Both the position numbers and the translations under genes were made by a program. From Diphasiastrum complanatum (Eukaryota; Streptophyta; Lycopodiopsida; Lycopodiales; Lycopodiaceae), in assembly GCA_029204225.1 (NCBI GenBank), contig CM055113.1, positions 15,585,971-15,649,970 of the forward strand: a stretch of 64,000 nucleotides of DNA. The letters run 5' to 3'. The notes below the pieces were generated by a model. It ran no database searches. It was not told the DNA's origin and saw only the letters and a program-made list of their open reading frames with translations. Each line of letters starts with the position of its first letter. The first letter of the stretch is position 1. Of this stretch, positions 14,211-25,500 are shown piece by piece.

Positions 14211-15773
14211 TCAAAATATTGTTGATGCTGCCAGGAGCTGGGCTTCATATAGCGAGGTTATGGATGGATCTATTAAGCCAATCACCCGTGTATCTTTGTT
14301 TATGGATTGCCCATTGCACCCGAGGGCCCAGTTATATGCCCCCGGAGGACTCAGCACATTAATCGCATAAGCACTGCAGTTATATGCCACACCATAGGCC
14401 ACAGCCCAGCCTTGTGCTGCTCCTGATCCTGTAAGCCCCCGGTTGATAAAGTCCAGAGTCCCATACTCTATGTCCATCTGCACATTGTCGTAAAGCAGTC
14501 CTGTGGCGAAGAGGGCATGCGGCTGGGCGTGGTTCTTCCCCGAGCTTCTGCAGTTGTAAAAGACATTGGGACCCTGCACTCCGTTGTTGGTAAGCAGGGC
14601 AATCTGGTAGTCTCCTGCCACATGCGTGTCTCGTACCAGAATCTGCTGAGCAGGACTTTCCAGAGCGATATCAAAGGGCTTGGGACCAAGGGACTTAGCT
14701 GGAATCGTTCTGATGAGGTTTAGCCTCTCCACTGTGATCTTGCTGCCACTGAGCCACACAGTAGCTTGAGCTCCACTGATGTTGGCCCGGGCCGTTAGAT
14801 TGCCACCGAAATCCACCACGACCATGTTACTGAACCATGCATCTTCTACGTTGACGCTGTGAAGGAAGCTCCCCGAGCCATAGGGCATGGTGGCGTCTTT
14901 CACAGCCATCAAATCTTGAATGCCCACATTGGAGATTCTTTTCTCAACTGGCAGTTGAATGAGCTGAACTCCTGCAACATGTTCTCCACCAAGATACTGC
15001 TGATCTATTCGAAATGGAACTGGAACATCCAAGATAAGAACGTTGTCATAAATATTTTTGACTACACGCTCGATAGTGGTCAATGTGCCGTGACGATTTC
15101 CCCATAGTTCAGTCATATTCATCATGGCAATCCATGAGTCTGTCCAGGGCCAGAAGACCTGCACCTTATCTCCAACTTGAAAGCCGTCTGAACAATCAAC
15201 GATCAGTATTCTTGAACCCGACGGCACAGTTTCACTGATGATGGCCGGACGCCCAACTCCTTGAATCTGGCCATACGTTCCGATTTTAAACAAGATAGTT
15301 GCTGGAAGATCATGCGCATTCAGCACCGTGCCTGTCTCTGATACGCCGCTACCTTGAAGTACTACACCGCTAGCTTCAATCACAATGCTTCTGCTACCGA
15401 CGTTGAATGTGCCTGGAGTGAGCTTTACCGTTCCTCGCAGGCCATTCTCGTCTAAAGGCATGGCCGAAACCTCGTCGATAGCCTCCTGAATCTGATCAGT
15501 ATCGTCCCCACCTGAGGGACACAGTGTCTTGATCACTGGAGCACAAGGGAAGGGAGCGTCGCTGCCTTTATACCCCACAGATGAGAAATCCATAAGCATG
15601 TCCCCATTTGGCATGGGCTTGTAGACCAGATTTCCCAAAGGATCACTCCAGACAAAGTATTCATCAACAGATTGGGATAGTGTGCGGCAATCTGTCATCA
15701 ATATATTGCCCATCATCACTGCAGCGAGCAAAAATGCATTCCACATTTGGATCAGATTCATGTTACTATCCAT
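14211..15773 (-). CDS. Secreted pectate-lyase-like (right-handed beta-helix) protein
   Basis: An uninterrupted 520-codon frame and the only intact non-transposon gene here. Residues 1-30 form a signal peptide with a hydrophobic core (WNAFLLAAVMMGNILM), so the product is probably secreted or cell-wall bound. Residues 60-76 read MDFSSVGYKGSDAPFPC, 88-100 GGDDTDQIQEAID, 114-125 GTVKLTPGTFNV and 136-143 GVVLQGSG. These are the opening motifs of the pectate-lyase-3 (PF12708-type) beta-helix domain; the rest is consistent with repeated helix coils. Several N-glycosylation sequons (NMT, NLT, NIS, NCS) fit a secreted protein. The fold suggests polysaccharide binding or cleavage, but no catalytic set can be assigned and the substrate is unknown. 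It is visibly more GC-rich than its surroundings and has no intron. The ATG at 15,773 is chosen because the signal peptide follows it. Confidence 0.85.
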   Translation of the reverse strand: MDSNMNLIQMWNAFLLAAVMMGNILMTDCRTLSQSVDEYFVWSDPLGNLVYKPMPNGDMLMDFSSVGYKGSDAPFPCAPVIKTLCPSGGDDTDQIQEAIDEVSAMPLDENGLRGTVKLTPGTFNVGSRSIVIEASGVVLQGSGVSETGTVLNAHDLPATILFKIGTYGQIQGVGRPAIISETVPSGSRILIVDCSDGFQVGDKVQVFWPWTDSWIAMMNMTELWGNRHGTLTTIERVVKNIYDNVLILDVPVPFRIDQQYLGGEHVAGVQLIQLPVEKRISNVGIQDLMAVKDATMPYGSGSFLHSVNVEDAWFSNMVVVDFGGNLTARANISGAQATVWLSGSKITVERLNLIRTIPAKSLGPKPFDIALESPAQQILVRDTHVAGDYQIALLTNNGVQGPNVFYNCRSSGKNHAQPHALFATGLLYDNVQMDIEYGTLDFINRGLTGSGAAQGWAVAYGVAYNCSAYAINVLSPPGAYNWALGCNGQSINKDTRVIGLIDPSITSLYEAQLLAASTIF

Positions 15774-15954
15774 TTGTCCAAACCCAATATCTAAACTACA
15801 ATTTAGGATATGAATGCAACCATAAGAATAAACTGTGGATCAAATCTGCCAACCACACTACCTAAACACCTAGCTGAGGTAATTTGAGGTGCTGAGCAAT
15901 TTTCTCAAGTCTCAGGGTGATTTCACACATTGAGTGCCAATACTGACACTCAAG

Positions 15955-16034
15955 CACACTTACTACAAGATGTGAGTTGCTTTGCCCAATCTTTCACACT
16001 TACTACAAGATGTGAGTTGCTTTGCCCAATCTTT
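15955..16034. repeat. Two tandem 40 bp copies upstream of the pectate-lyase-like gene
   Basis: A 40 bp unit beginning CACACTTACTACAAGATGTG is repeated exactly once in tandem, about 180-260 bp upstream of the start codon at 15,773. It lies where a promoter element would be, but no TATA box could be assigned. Confidence 0.9.
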
Positions 16035-16694
16035 CAGACTCGTTAAAAAGCAGAATGTGAAGAGCAAAAGAAGCAAGAATGTGAAGCAAATGTGCAGAGC
16101 AAAAGAGGTAAAGATGATTCTATTAGTGTAGTCAGAAATCTAGGAAAATGGCTTGGCCTTAATGAGAACATCTGAGTAGGTAGCCGGCATGAGCACGGCC
16201 TAGGGTGTAGTGGGTGGTATATGATGGTAGATACTAAGATGCTCTGCAGCTCGGTAGGTAGTGACCACCCATTACACCCGATAGCGGGCCCGCTCACACC
16301 TGCTACTTGGCACTTCATCATGTGACGGTTTGTTGTCTCAAGAACACGCTGAGCTGTTGAGAGCAGTGAGTCGCAGTAAGAAAATGTTGACTCGTTACAA
16401 CTTACAACCTGTATGCTACTAGGTTTTCGTTGTTGAACCTTTCTTATAGCAGAAATATGACATTCAATGGCCTGTGGCCTTTTCCGTTGAAGGAAACGTA
16501 AACTTAGCAAAAGTACGTACTAGGTAGGTAGTTTAATGTAAGAACGTACTTGGCACCAAAATACGGCTGTGAACATTTGATGCATGTACGCTATAACTCC
16601 TCACACCAATTATGTACTACATTTCAGGGTCCTGGGGGGCCCTAAATGGACTAGGTAGTGGGCGTGAGCAGGCCCGCTACCGGCTGTAACATTT
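16035..16694. other. Intergenic DNA with GGCCCGCT dyads
   Basis: The words CGGGCCCGCTCAC at about 16,285 and GTGAGCAGGCCCGCTACCGG at about 16,664 form related partial inverted repeats. A 155-codon minus-strand open frame at 16,043-16,510 has no recognisable motif and is probably spurious. Confidence 0.4.
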
Positions 16695-17864
16695 AGCCAT
16701 GACCTTCAGAAAGCTAAATGGGCTATTAGGATTTCCCTCAGTCAATAGGCTTATACCTTGTTCGTTAAAAATTTTTAACAGCCGAAACAAGTATTTACAA
16801 AGTCCAGTTCTTGCTTATTAATTAGACAGTTATAGTTACTAGAGCATTTCAAGAAGAGATATAGGATTAGAACAAATTAGTACACCATGTTAGAAGAATT
16901 AGACTTCTTAGCAAAATTATTAAAAGCAAAGATAAGCATCATATAAAAGAATTCAATATGAAAACTTGCATTTGTCAAAGACAAATGTTAAAAGAATTAA
17001 ACTTCTTAGCAAACATTAAAATCAAAGATAAGCATCATATAAAAGAAATATCTAGCTTTGCAATAGTCAAAATTACCTTTCGAAAAAAAACTCATAGATT
17101 ACTTTGACAATGTAGAAATCTAACATCTACTTCACTAAGAAGATGCAAACTCAATAAGATCTTGATCAAACATCTAATATATGATAAAATGAAGTTGTTG
17201 TTGGAACTTAATCTTACTCATACTCATCCTAAATGCCCTCCCTCATTTCCATGTAAATCGCTCTCTCAAAGTAGTCTACAGAAATGAATTGTTCATCGCA
17301 ACAATTTGCATTTCTCCCTCGCAACCCGACAAGCGAAAAACCCGACAGAATTTCTACTTCACTTTCGGGTCATTTTGAGTACTAAGTACTTTGCGAAAAG
17401 GCAACAAATATTCACTTGAGCTTTTAGGGCATTTCTGACAATTCCAAAAGTGCAACTAAAGGATTATAAAACGACCTCCAAATAGACTGCCAATCTAAGG
17501 AAATGCTAACGGAAGTCGGTCTATACCACAATTACAGCTCAAGCTCCATTGGGCATGGAGTCGAAAATAAGGCCTTCATGACCACTGGCACTTCCAGTGG
17601 CAATCGGCAAGGCAGAATTCTAACCGTCTACCGACAATTATCAGATAGCCTACGGAACTCTGAAATGGACAAGAATCGTTCCACTATGGAAAGCCATGAC
17701 CTTTACAAAGCTAAATGGGCTATTAGGATTTCCCTCAATCAATAGGCTTATACCTTGTTCGTTAGAAATTTTTAATGGCCGAAACAAGTATTTACAAAGT
17801 CCAGTTCTTGCTTATCAATTAGACGGTTATAGTTACTAGAGCATTTCAAAAAGAGACATAGGAT
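16695..17864. mobile_element. Candidate TRIM or short direct-repeat element
   Basis: A 173 bp sequence at 16,695-16,867 recurs in the same orientation at 17,692-17,864, offset 997 bp, with about 95% identity by eye. It starts AGCCATGACCTT and ends GAGCATTTCAA(G/A)AAGAGA(T/C)ATAGGAT. The layout of about 825 bp between direct repeats fits a terminal-repeat retrotransposon in miniature. However, I see no clear TG...CA ends, primer-binding site or target duplication. The interior contains a second duplication of about 60 bp (about 16,888-16,951 and 16,988-17,047). Confidence 0.45.
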
Positions 17865-19089
17865 CAGTGACTTCCCCACATGCGGCAAAATAGGCTTTGT
17901 AAATGTCAGGCGGTTAGCTTACCAAACAAATACCAAACCTACAACAAATGGTTTACAATTTTCCTAAATAAGGTGGTTGATTGAGAAGCCACACGTAGAG
18001 CTCGGCACATTAAGAAGAGGTAACAAAATCGCAGGCAAAGAATGGAAAGGAAGGAGGAGGTCAAGGCATGAAGGGAGCCGCTGGCAGATCCACAGGCAAA
18101 TTCACAAGTAGGGAGCAAACCAGCGATGCACGAAGTTCCCACAGTAGGGCAGCGATGTATAGGTGGAGGAGGGCCGCAGATAGTAAGAAAGGAGGCTGCT
18201 GGTAGAGAGTAGAGTGACCGTAGGCAGAGATAAAGGCAATAAACAAGCCAGCGATGGACAGGCAGGCCGACTGGCCACAGAACAGGCCAGTGAGCATGAA
18301 CAGGAGGGCCGTAGGATATTGGTGAGGGCACTCAGGTAAGTCTCAGGGCAGGGATCTTTCCAGCGGGAGACAAGGCATCGATCAGGTTCTTCTACGTAGG
18401 CAGAAGCTGAGCGCACATGGAGAAGGCAAAGAGCGTAGATCGGATCGCAGGCAGCAAGGCCGAGAAATAGGTCGCAGGCAGAGGTAGCGACAGCAGGTGA
18501 CGGCGTAAATAGATTTAGGATTATGATAAAGCCTCCATGGACAGCAGGTTAGGAAACGAGTAGGCCGCAACCTGCAGTGAGCAGGTTTAGACAACAAAGC
18601 AAGATCCAGGTAGAGAAGATAGCCACAGACAACAATGCACAAATCTGCGAATTAACTTAATGGTAGCAATTTGGAGGTCAACATATGTTGCTTTCCAATT
18701 ATGATCTACAGAGGAATGGATTGGAAATGCCTTATAGATCAAAAACTACTCTTTCTCAAGGAAATCTTGAATGAACAAGAAACTTTGAAGTGGAACAGGC
18801 TTATGATCTCTGGGTGATCAGCAATGGAGAAGCTTCCACAATGGCTTAAAGCAATAATTTATAGTTCATTGATTTGTTTCATAGATCAATAACCTTCAAA
18901 GAACATAAGAACACTATCCTAACAAGACAACAATCCTTGAGCAGGGAACAGTCACAAATGATTCACGAACTTCTCAGACTTAAAAACACAATTAATTACA
19001 AATAGAATCACAAGAAAGTGATTCAAACAACTGTAAGACATGGAATTTGATAAAAAGCTTTTATCTAGTTCGTTTTATGATGCATATTG
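17865..19089. other. Gene-poor sequence with GC-rich stretch
   Basis: 17,990-18,650 is distinctly GC-richer than its neighbours and repeats short words such as GCAGGCAG and GGAGG. Overlapping minus-strand frames here (18,642-17,939) are Pro/Cys/Ser-rich with no domain I know. The remaining ~430 bp up to the family E LTR shows nothing recognisable. Confidence 0.4.
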
Positions 19090-19330
19090 ACAGCTTCACG
19101 CTCCAATAACAACTACTCTAATTAGTCAGTTAAACAGCCGTTAACGATCTTGTAATTGTAAAGTTAGAATAATACAAGATCATTCAGCTGCTATATAAGT
19201 AAATGACTGATTGGAGAAGAAATACATGTGGATACAAGTTGATTGATGATGAATGATGTGAGAAATACTCCATCAGAGATCTAATGACCAAGACTAGTCT
19301 TCTAGTAGTTGACTCCTCAGAGTTAGTGGT

Positions 19331-19367
<37 letters not shown>

Positions 19368-19820
19368 AATATTCAAAGCGATAGCTATTGTTTTTTTTCT
19401 ATAAGTAGAATCACGCGCTTATCAACGCTATTGTATTGTGATCTGATCGTTGTTACTAAAACATTAATACACAGATTCGCTATTGTTTTATCTCCTTGCA
19501 TTCTTGTTGAATGTCAATTCACTATCACTCGTCTTCCACAATATCACAAACAAGGAAATGTATGGTTGTCCTTGACGCCTAACTGTCTTTACATTTTTTT
19601 ATATCTAAATATCAGTATCGGTAAATTGCATGGTTGTCTCGGACACCTAACAATATCGCAAATTGTCTGAACGGTTGTCTAAGACACCTAAATTGATACT
19701 CTTATTAGAGTAGCTCTATATTCTTCGTTCTCCAAGTAATCCAAGATCCTAATAACAATTCATTATAGACTTTTTTTGTGGGAACATTGAGCATCACTTC
19801 CGCAGCCACGTGTCTCATCA
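19090..19820 (+). mobile_element. Family E copia LTR, third copy
   Basis: Closely matches 59,403-60,137 and, reversed, 57,881-58,624. It ends GTCTCATCA at 19,820. A TATA box (CTATATAAG, 19,191-19,199) lies about 100 bp from the left end. A (GA)n tract of 33 bp sits at 19,332-19,364. The exact left end is uncertain because similarity fades over about 12 bp. Confidence 0.8.
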
Positions 19821-19821
19821 G

Positions 19822-19835
19822 TGGTATCAGAATAG
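19822..19835 (+). promoter_or_regulatory. Primer-binding site of family E
   Basis: TGGTATCAGAATAGG begins one base after the LTR. It matches the plant initiator tRNA-Met primer-binding consensus TGGTATCAGAGC apart from the last bases. Confidence 0.8.
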
Positions 19836-19942
19836 GTTTTGGATTACTAGAGTACGAAATATACAGAAGAACCTAATACGTTTTTGTTTTCCCAGAGCTA
19901 GTTTATTTTCTATTTGAAATTGATCTATGTTACTCAATCATA

Positions 19943-20408
19943 ATGAAAGGTTCAACCTCAGAGACCCGTTTGATCAACAAGTTCAACGGAGATAATTTTC
20001 ACATGTGAAAATTCAAGATGAGGATGTTCTTAATCGAGGAGCTATGGGGATACATAAATGGTGCGATAGCCACACCGGCGGAACCTGAACTGCTCCCAGC
20101 TTGGGAAGCAAAGGATCGCAAAGCACTTGCCATTGTATCCTTGAATCTGAAGGACACTCAAATTGCTCATGTATCAAACAGTACCACCTCCAAAGAAGCA
20201 TCAGATAGCCTCACAAGTATCTACGAGACCTCAGACGTATTGACTCGTCTCTTCTTGAGAAAGAAGGTCCTCACACTCAAAATGAGCGAAGGCACCTCGG
20301 TCAGTGGTCATCTGAATGAGTTCAAACATTTGTTGAATCAATTTGTTGCCATAGGTTCCCCTATTTCAGAAGAAGACTCAACGATGTCTCTTCTCGCTAG
20401 GCTTTCCA
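19943..20408 (+). pseudogene. Family E copia gag, truncated
   Basis: Starts ATG at 19,943 and reads a copia-type Gag (UBN2/DUF4219 family), the structural protein of the virus-like particle. Codon 22, expected to be Trp in the HMWKFKM motif, is TGA (20,006-20,008). The same TGA occurs in both palindrome copies. The frame then continues through MSEGTSVSGHLNEFKHLLNQ to LLARLS. At about 20,409 similarity to the other copies stops abruptly and unrelated family C sequence begins. The zinc knuckle and pol are missing. Confidence 0.85.
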
Positions 20409-22228
20409 TATAAATCCTTTCTAAGGTGAACTAAATTCTGAAGGATTAGTTACTATTATAAGAAATTCTACTTCCATATGGATGTGAATTCGACTTGGAA
20501 TCTATTGAAATTTCAGTTGATTCAGATTCAATGAAGGAATGACTAAATTCATGGAATTTAGACTTTTTGAGCCCAGACGGTTTCTCTATTTGATACTCAA
20601 TTATTAAAAGTAATATTTGTGTCACTTAGGATAAAATATTTTATGATCTGGAAAAAAATTATGGTTTGTAATAGTGTCGGACATTCATTATTGACTTTTT
20701 TGTAATAGTGTTAGACGCTCATTACTAACATGCTTATGACCTTTTAATATTTTAAACATTGTTTCTCGAGGAACTTTTTAATTGAAATTATGGAATTTCT
20801 TTTAGAAAAAAAGAGATGAAGTGATAAGGTTGCATAAATTTCTTAGAGGAATCCAGTATTGTCCAAAAGTTGGACTATCCAAGGAAAATAGAGGAGCTCT
20901 CTAGGGATTGTTGAGAATAATCTTGAACTAGAGGAGCTTTGGAAATTGAATTGTAAATTATTCGTGTCTATTGATAGTAGAGATAAAGATTAAATCTAAG
21001 TTTCACTGATCGAGTTTACCAATACCATTATGTTATGGATTGGAACAGATTCAAATAAAACTCTAATCTTAATCTTGTGACCAAAGATGTTTGTATAAGT
21101 CGACTTAATCTTAAGTAGGAGTACTATGATCTATTGTAGGTTGACTGAGTTGAAGAAAATTTTGTTAGTGACAGTTTGATGGTTAAAAAAACTTGAGGAT
21201 GTGGAATTGTTCACGTCAGGGATTTCTCAGATGTATTATGTACTCATGCAAAATAGAGTTCTTTTGTAGCCGAGTTGCAAGATTCCTAGTGAGTTATGTG
21301 ACTAACATATGTAGATTTTTGGAGAACTCCTTCGGATTATAGCATATGTTTATATTGAATCATAGTGAAATATTTTGTTTATGTATGTTTCAATCTTGTG
21401 GATCTACTATGTATTTCCTAGGTATTGACTTTATATTGTATACTTAAACTTGGAATAGTTACTTGTTGGTTAATGGTTCTTTCTTTGTGAAAGAATAATT
21501 TATAAACTTAGTGATGGTTTAGAAGAGGTTCTAAATGTGGTGTTATTACTAGTTCGCCTGCACCTAGACATTTGAAAATTCTAAATCATTAGCAACTAAC
21601 CTGAATAGTTGGATTACTCTTGAATGAAGGTAATTAAGTGAATAGTGTAAAGAAGATTCACCAGGAACTGTTTGTTTTAATCTATATTGCTTATAAGACA
21701 CATGATTTGTAAATAACTATGATTCATTAGTAAAAGTTATGTGTATAAAATATAGAAAAGTATTGGCATATAGTATTTCTCAAATGGGAAATAGACTCTA
21801 AGTATTGATTGTTCTCAATGAGCTCATATTGGATGACAAAGTTTAATGAATATAAAAAACAACCATTGAACAATTGGAGTTCAACAAAACTTTGTAATCT
21901 CTAGATTTTGTTCATATAGGATTGTATACAGTTTTTGTAGTTGAAGATGAATCTAAAATAGTTTTGGTATGTCTTTTGTCCTTAACTACCTGATTGATCG
22001 CATAGTTTAGATAACTCATATCTTGCTAAAAATCAAGTTGGAAGAATAATCTTGAAATCAGTAATTTTTCTTGAGGTAAAAGATTTTGGAATGATTCTTA
22101 TATTTTCTGAGTTGTGTGTTGGACATACACTCCAGTATCTTTTAATGATTAATTGTGATTTAGAATTTTGCTAATTATAGTTGACGAATCATAAAATTCT
22201 AAATATTTATGATTGATGGATCATCTCT
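20409..22228 (+). mobile_element. Decayed interior of family C element
   Basis: From about 20,905 this segment aligns at moderate identity with 44,956-46,250. Shared landmarks include GTAGC(C/T)GAGTT(G/A)CAAGAT and AGATTTTGGAATGATTCTTA. In the second copy the block leads into a polypurine tract and LTR, which identifies it as LTR-element interior. I can read no gag or pol in any frame. It may be a non-autonomous element or simply very decayed. It ends at 22,228 where antisense copia sequence starts. Confidence 0.6.
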
Positions 22229-22560
22229 TGTTGATCTTCGTAGCTCTCCCTGGTTAGATGATCCTGGAAAGTCATCTATATCACGGCTCTCCATCAATCT
22301 CTCAAACCACTTAGGGAGATTTCTGTCAGGTGATTGGCTTCCTGGTGAAAATGTATCCCACGGTACATCCTTCTCCTTGCGTTTGTCACCTGCAATTTCA
22401 ATCCTTCTTGCACCAAAAGGTTTGTCCCTACCTCTCCAACCTGTTTCTTGAGGTTGAGTAGTAGTATCTTGAGATGTATCCTCATGTTCATCACTCGGAA
22501 GGTCAATGAATGGATCATCATCAGGTGGTATCCTTACTATGCCATTTTTCCTACTGGATG
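22229..22560 (-). pseudogene. Antisense copia fragment: integrase-RT linker
   Basis: On the minus strand this reads a charged Pro/Asp-rich linker (RIPPDDDPFIDLPSDEHED) followed by GELRRSTRDDPS. The RRSTR motif is typical of the region between integrase and reverse transcriptase in Ty1/copia polyproteins. It probably belongs to the same old minus-strand element as the integrase pieces at 26,425-26,650 and 33,311-33,600. The junction with plus-strand copia-1 lies somewhere in 22,550-22,620. Confidence 0.6.
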
Positions 22561-25500
22561 TGTCTATCTTCTCAGCATCTTCGTCTTCATACATCTTGGA
22601 TTCATCCTCTACTCCTTTCAAGAAGGACGACCTATGGTATATTGATAGTGGAGCCTCTTCACATACGTGTAGCTCCAAGGACTCTTTCTCTTCTATTGCA
22701 CCTTATGATGGAGTGAAGAAATCAATATACACTGCAAATGATTTTGAATGTCCTATTGAAGGCATAGGGAACATTCCCTTGAAGCTTGCATCCTCTAAAG
22801 TTCTTTCTCTCTCTAGAGTTCTTTATGTACCTAAGCTTACCAAGAATCTTATTAGTGTTGGCCAATTGCTTGATAATGGCCTTGATGTAAAATTCAATGT
22901 TGATACTTGCACTATCAAGAAGAATGATGAGATACTTGCATTAGGATCTAGATTTGGTGGCATCTATAAACTAGATCCAAATGAGTATGTGAATGCTTGT
23001 AATGTTGCTCTTGTGAACAAGCTCTCTATGGAGGAATTATGGCATAGGAGGTTGGGACATCCCAACTACAAATCCATGCTCTCTATGATCAAAGAATCCA
23101 AAGCTATTGGCTTGCCAAAGTCATTCTCCAAGAAGATCAAGCCTTGTGAGGCTTGTGCTATTGCTAAATCTCACAAAAAGCCATTTACAAGATCTATCAA
23201 AAGCAAGCATCCATTGGAGTTAATCCACTCGGATGTGCATTTCTCATCAACTACAAGCAAGGGAGGAGCCACTTGTTTTGTTACTTTCATTGATGATTAC
23301 ACAAGATTCACTTGGATATATCTTCTTGCTTCAAAATCTATGGTGTTTGATCATTTCCTTATTTTCAAAGCTTATGTAAAGAAGCAATTCTCATTCAAGA
23401 TTAAAGCTCTTAGAAGTGATGGAGGTGGTGAATATATCTCCAATAAATTTCAAGACTTTTGTGAGCTTGAAGGCATTAAAAGAGAGTTTTCTTGTGCCCT
23501 CTCTCCATCTCAAAATGGAGTGGCCGAGAGAAAGAATAGATCTCTATGTGAATGTGCAAAATCTATGAGAATTGAGGCATCTTTGCCCAAAGATTTTTGG
23601 GGAGAAGCCATTAATTGTGCAAATTATCTTTGCAATAGGCTCCCACATATAGCTCTTGGAGGAAAGTCACCATATGAAATCTTATTTTTGAAGAAGCCTA
23701 AGGTTGATCACCTTAGAGATTTTGGATGGTTATGCTTTGTCCATATTCCCTTGGAAACAAGGAAGAAGGAAGATCCTAGTGCATGCAAAGGGATCATGGT
23801 TGGATACTCATCCACCAAGAAGGCCTATAGAGTCTTTATACTCTCTACTTCTCAAGTTATTGAAATTAGAGATGTTGTCTTTCATGAAGATCAACACTCA
23901 TCATTTGAAGAGGCCGAGATCAAGAAATCTATGGATGCATCATCAATTATTGATTTTGAAGACAATCATGATGTGATGGGGTCGAGATTTGAAGAAGACT
24001 CTCCTCGGATTTTTTCACCAAGAAGATCCATGAGAGATAGATCCGAGCCTAAGAGGCTCTCATATGTTGACAAAGGCAAACAAGTGGATCTTGATTCCAC
24101 TAATTATGCTTTTTATGTCTCTCATGAAGAGCCAAAGAATGTACAAGAGGCACTCAATACCAAGGAGTGGTATGATGCCATGAAGCAAGAGTATGATGCA
24201 TTGATCACCAACAATACTTGGGAGCTTGTGGATCCTCCTTCCAACAAGCATGTGATTGGTTGCAAGTGGGTATTGCGGATCAAGTTCAATCATGATGGCA
24301 CCATCAACAAGCATAAAGCAAGATTATGTGCCAAAGGATTTGCTCAAATCCATGGTCTTGATTATGAGGAGACCTTTGCACCCGTTGCAAAGATGGTGAC
24401 AATAAGAATTCTTATTTCTCTTGCTTGTTTTTTCAAGTGGAAGGTGTTCCAATTAGATGTATCCAATGCTTTTCTAAATGGTTATCTTGAGGAGGAGATC
24501 TATATGGAACAACCTCAAGGATTCATCAAGGATGAGTCCAAAGTGTGCTTGCTCTTCAAAAGTCTTTATGGACTCGAGCAAGCACCAAGATCATGGTATT
24601 CAAGACTTAACTCTTTCCTTATCTCACTAGGATTTACTCTTAGTGACTATGATCCTTCCATGTATCTAAAGTTTGCTGATAGCAATATTGTCATTCTTCT
24701 AATTTATGTTGATGACATTATTCTTTGTGGAAGTTGTATCAAGCTAGTTGATGAAACTAAGCTAGCACTTGGATGTGAGTTTAAAATGCAAGATCTAGGA
24801 GAGATACATTACATCCTAGGCCTAGAAATTGATTTTTATGAAAATCATGTCTTTATATGCCAATCTAGATATGCTCACTCTATGCTGAAAAAATTCCATA
24901 TGGAAAATTCTAAGAGCATAGATACTCCAATGGAGAAAATTGTAAAAGATCCTAATAAAGGTGATGAAAGATCCTTTGAGGACATCACACTTTTTAGGAG
25001 TCTTGTAGGCTCCTTGATTTGGCTTATCATTACTAGGCCCGATCTTAGTTTTTGTGTGCACAAATTGAGTCAATTTATGCAAGAACCTAAGATCCATCAT
25101 TGGAAGATGGCCAAGAGGATTTTAAGATATGTATCTTCATCTTGTGATTATGGTCTACTCTATAAAAGTGAAGATCTATCCATTATTGGCTACTCGGATT
25201 CGGACTTTGCAAGTGACAAAATGGATCGAAAGTCTATTAGTGCATACACTATCTTTCTTGGAGGCAATCTAATATCTTGGCTTTCCAGAAAGCAAGATAC
25301 TATATCTCTCTCTTCATGTGAGGCCGAGTACAAAGCACTCACTACAACTACCAAAGAAGTGCTTTGGATCAAGAGGTTATTAATGGAACTAAAGTGCATC
25401 AAGGAGGATGATCTACCAATGATCAAGTGTGATAACATCTCGGCCCAAGCTCTTGCCAATAATCCCATATTTTATGCAAGAAGCAAGCACATAGAAGTGG

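Noticed and set aside
16043-16510. 155-codon minus-strand open frame
   Set aside because: No recognisable motif, low-complexity Ser/Leu/Cys composition, and no supporting context.
17939-18642. Overlapping Pro/Cys-rich frames on the minus strand
   Set aside because: Several frames are open simultaneously because the stretch is GC-rich. No domain is visible in any of them.
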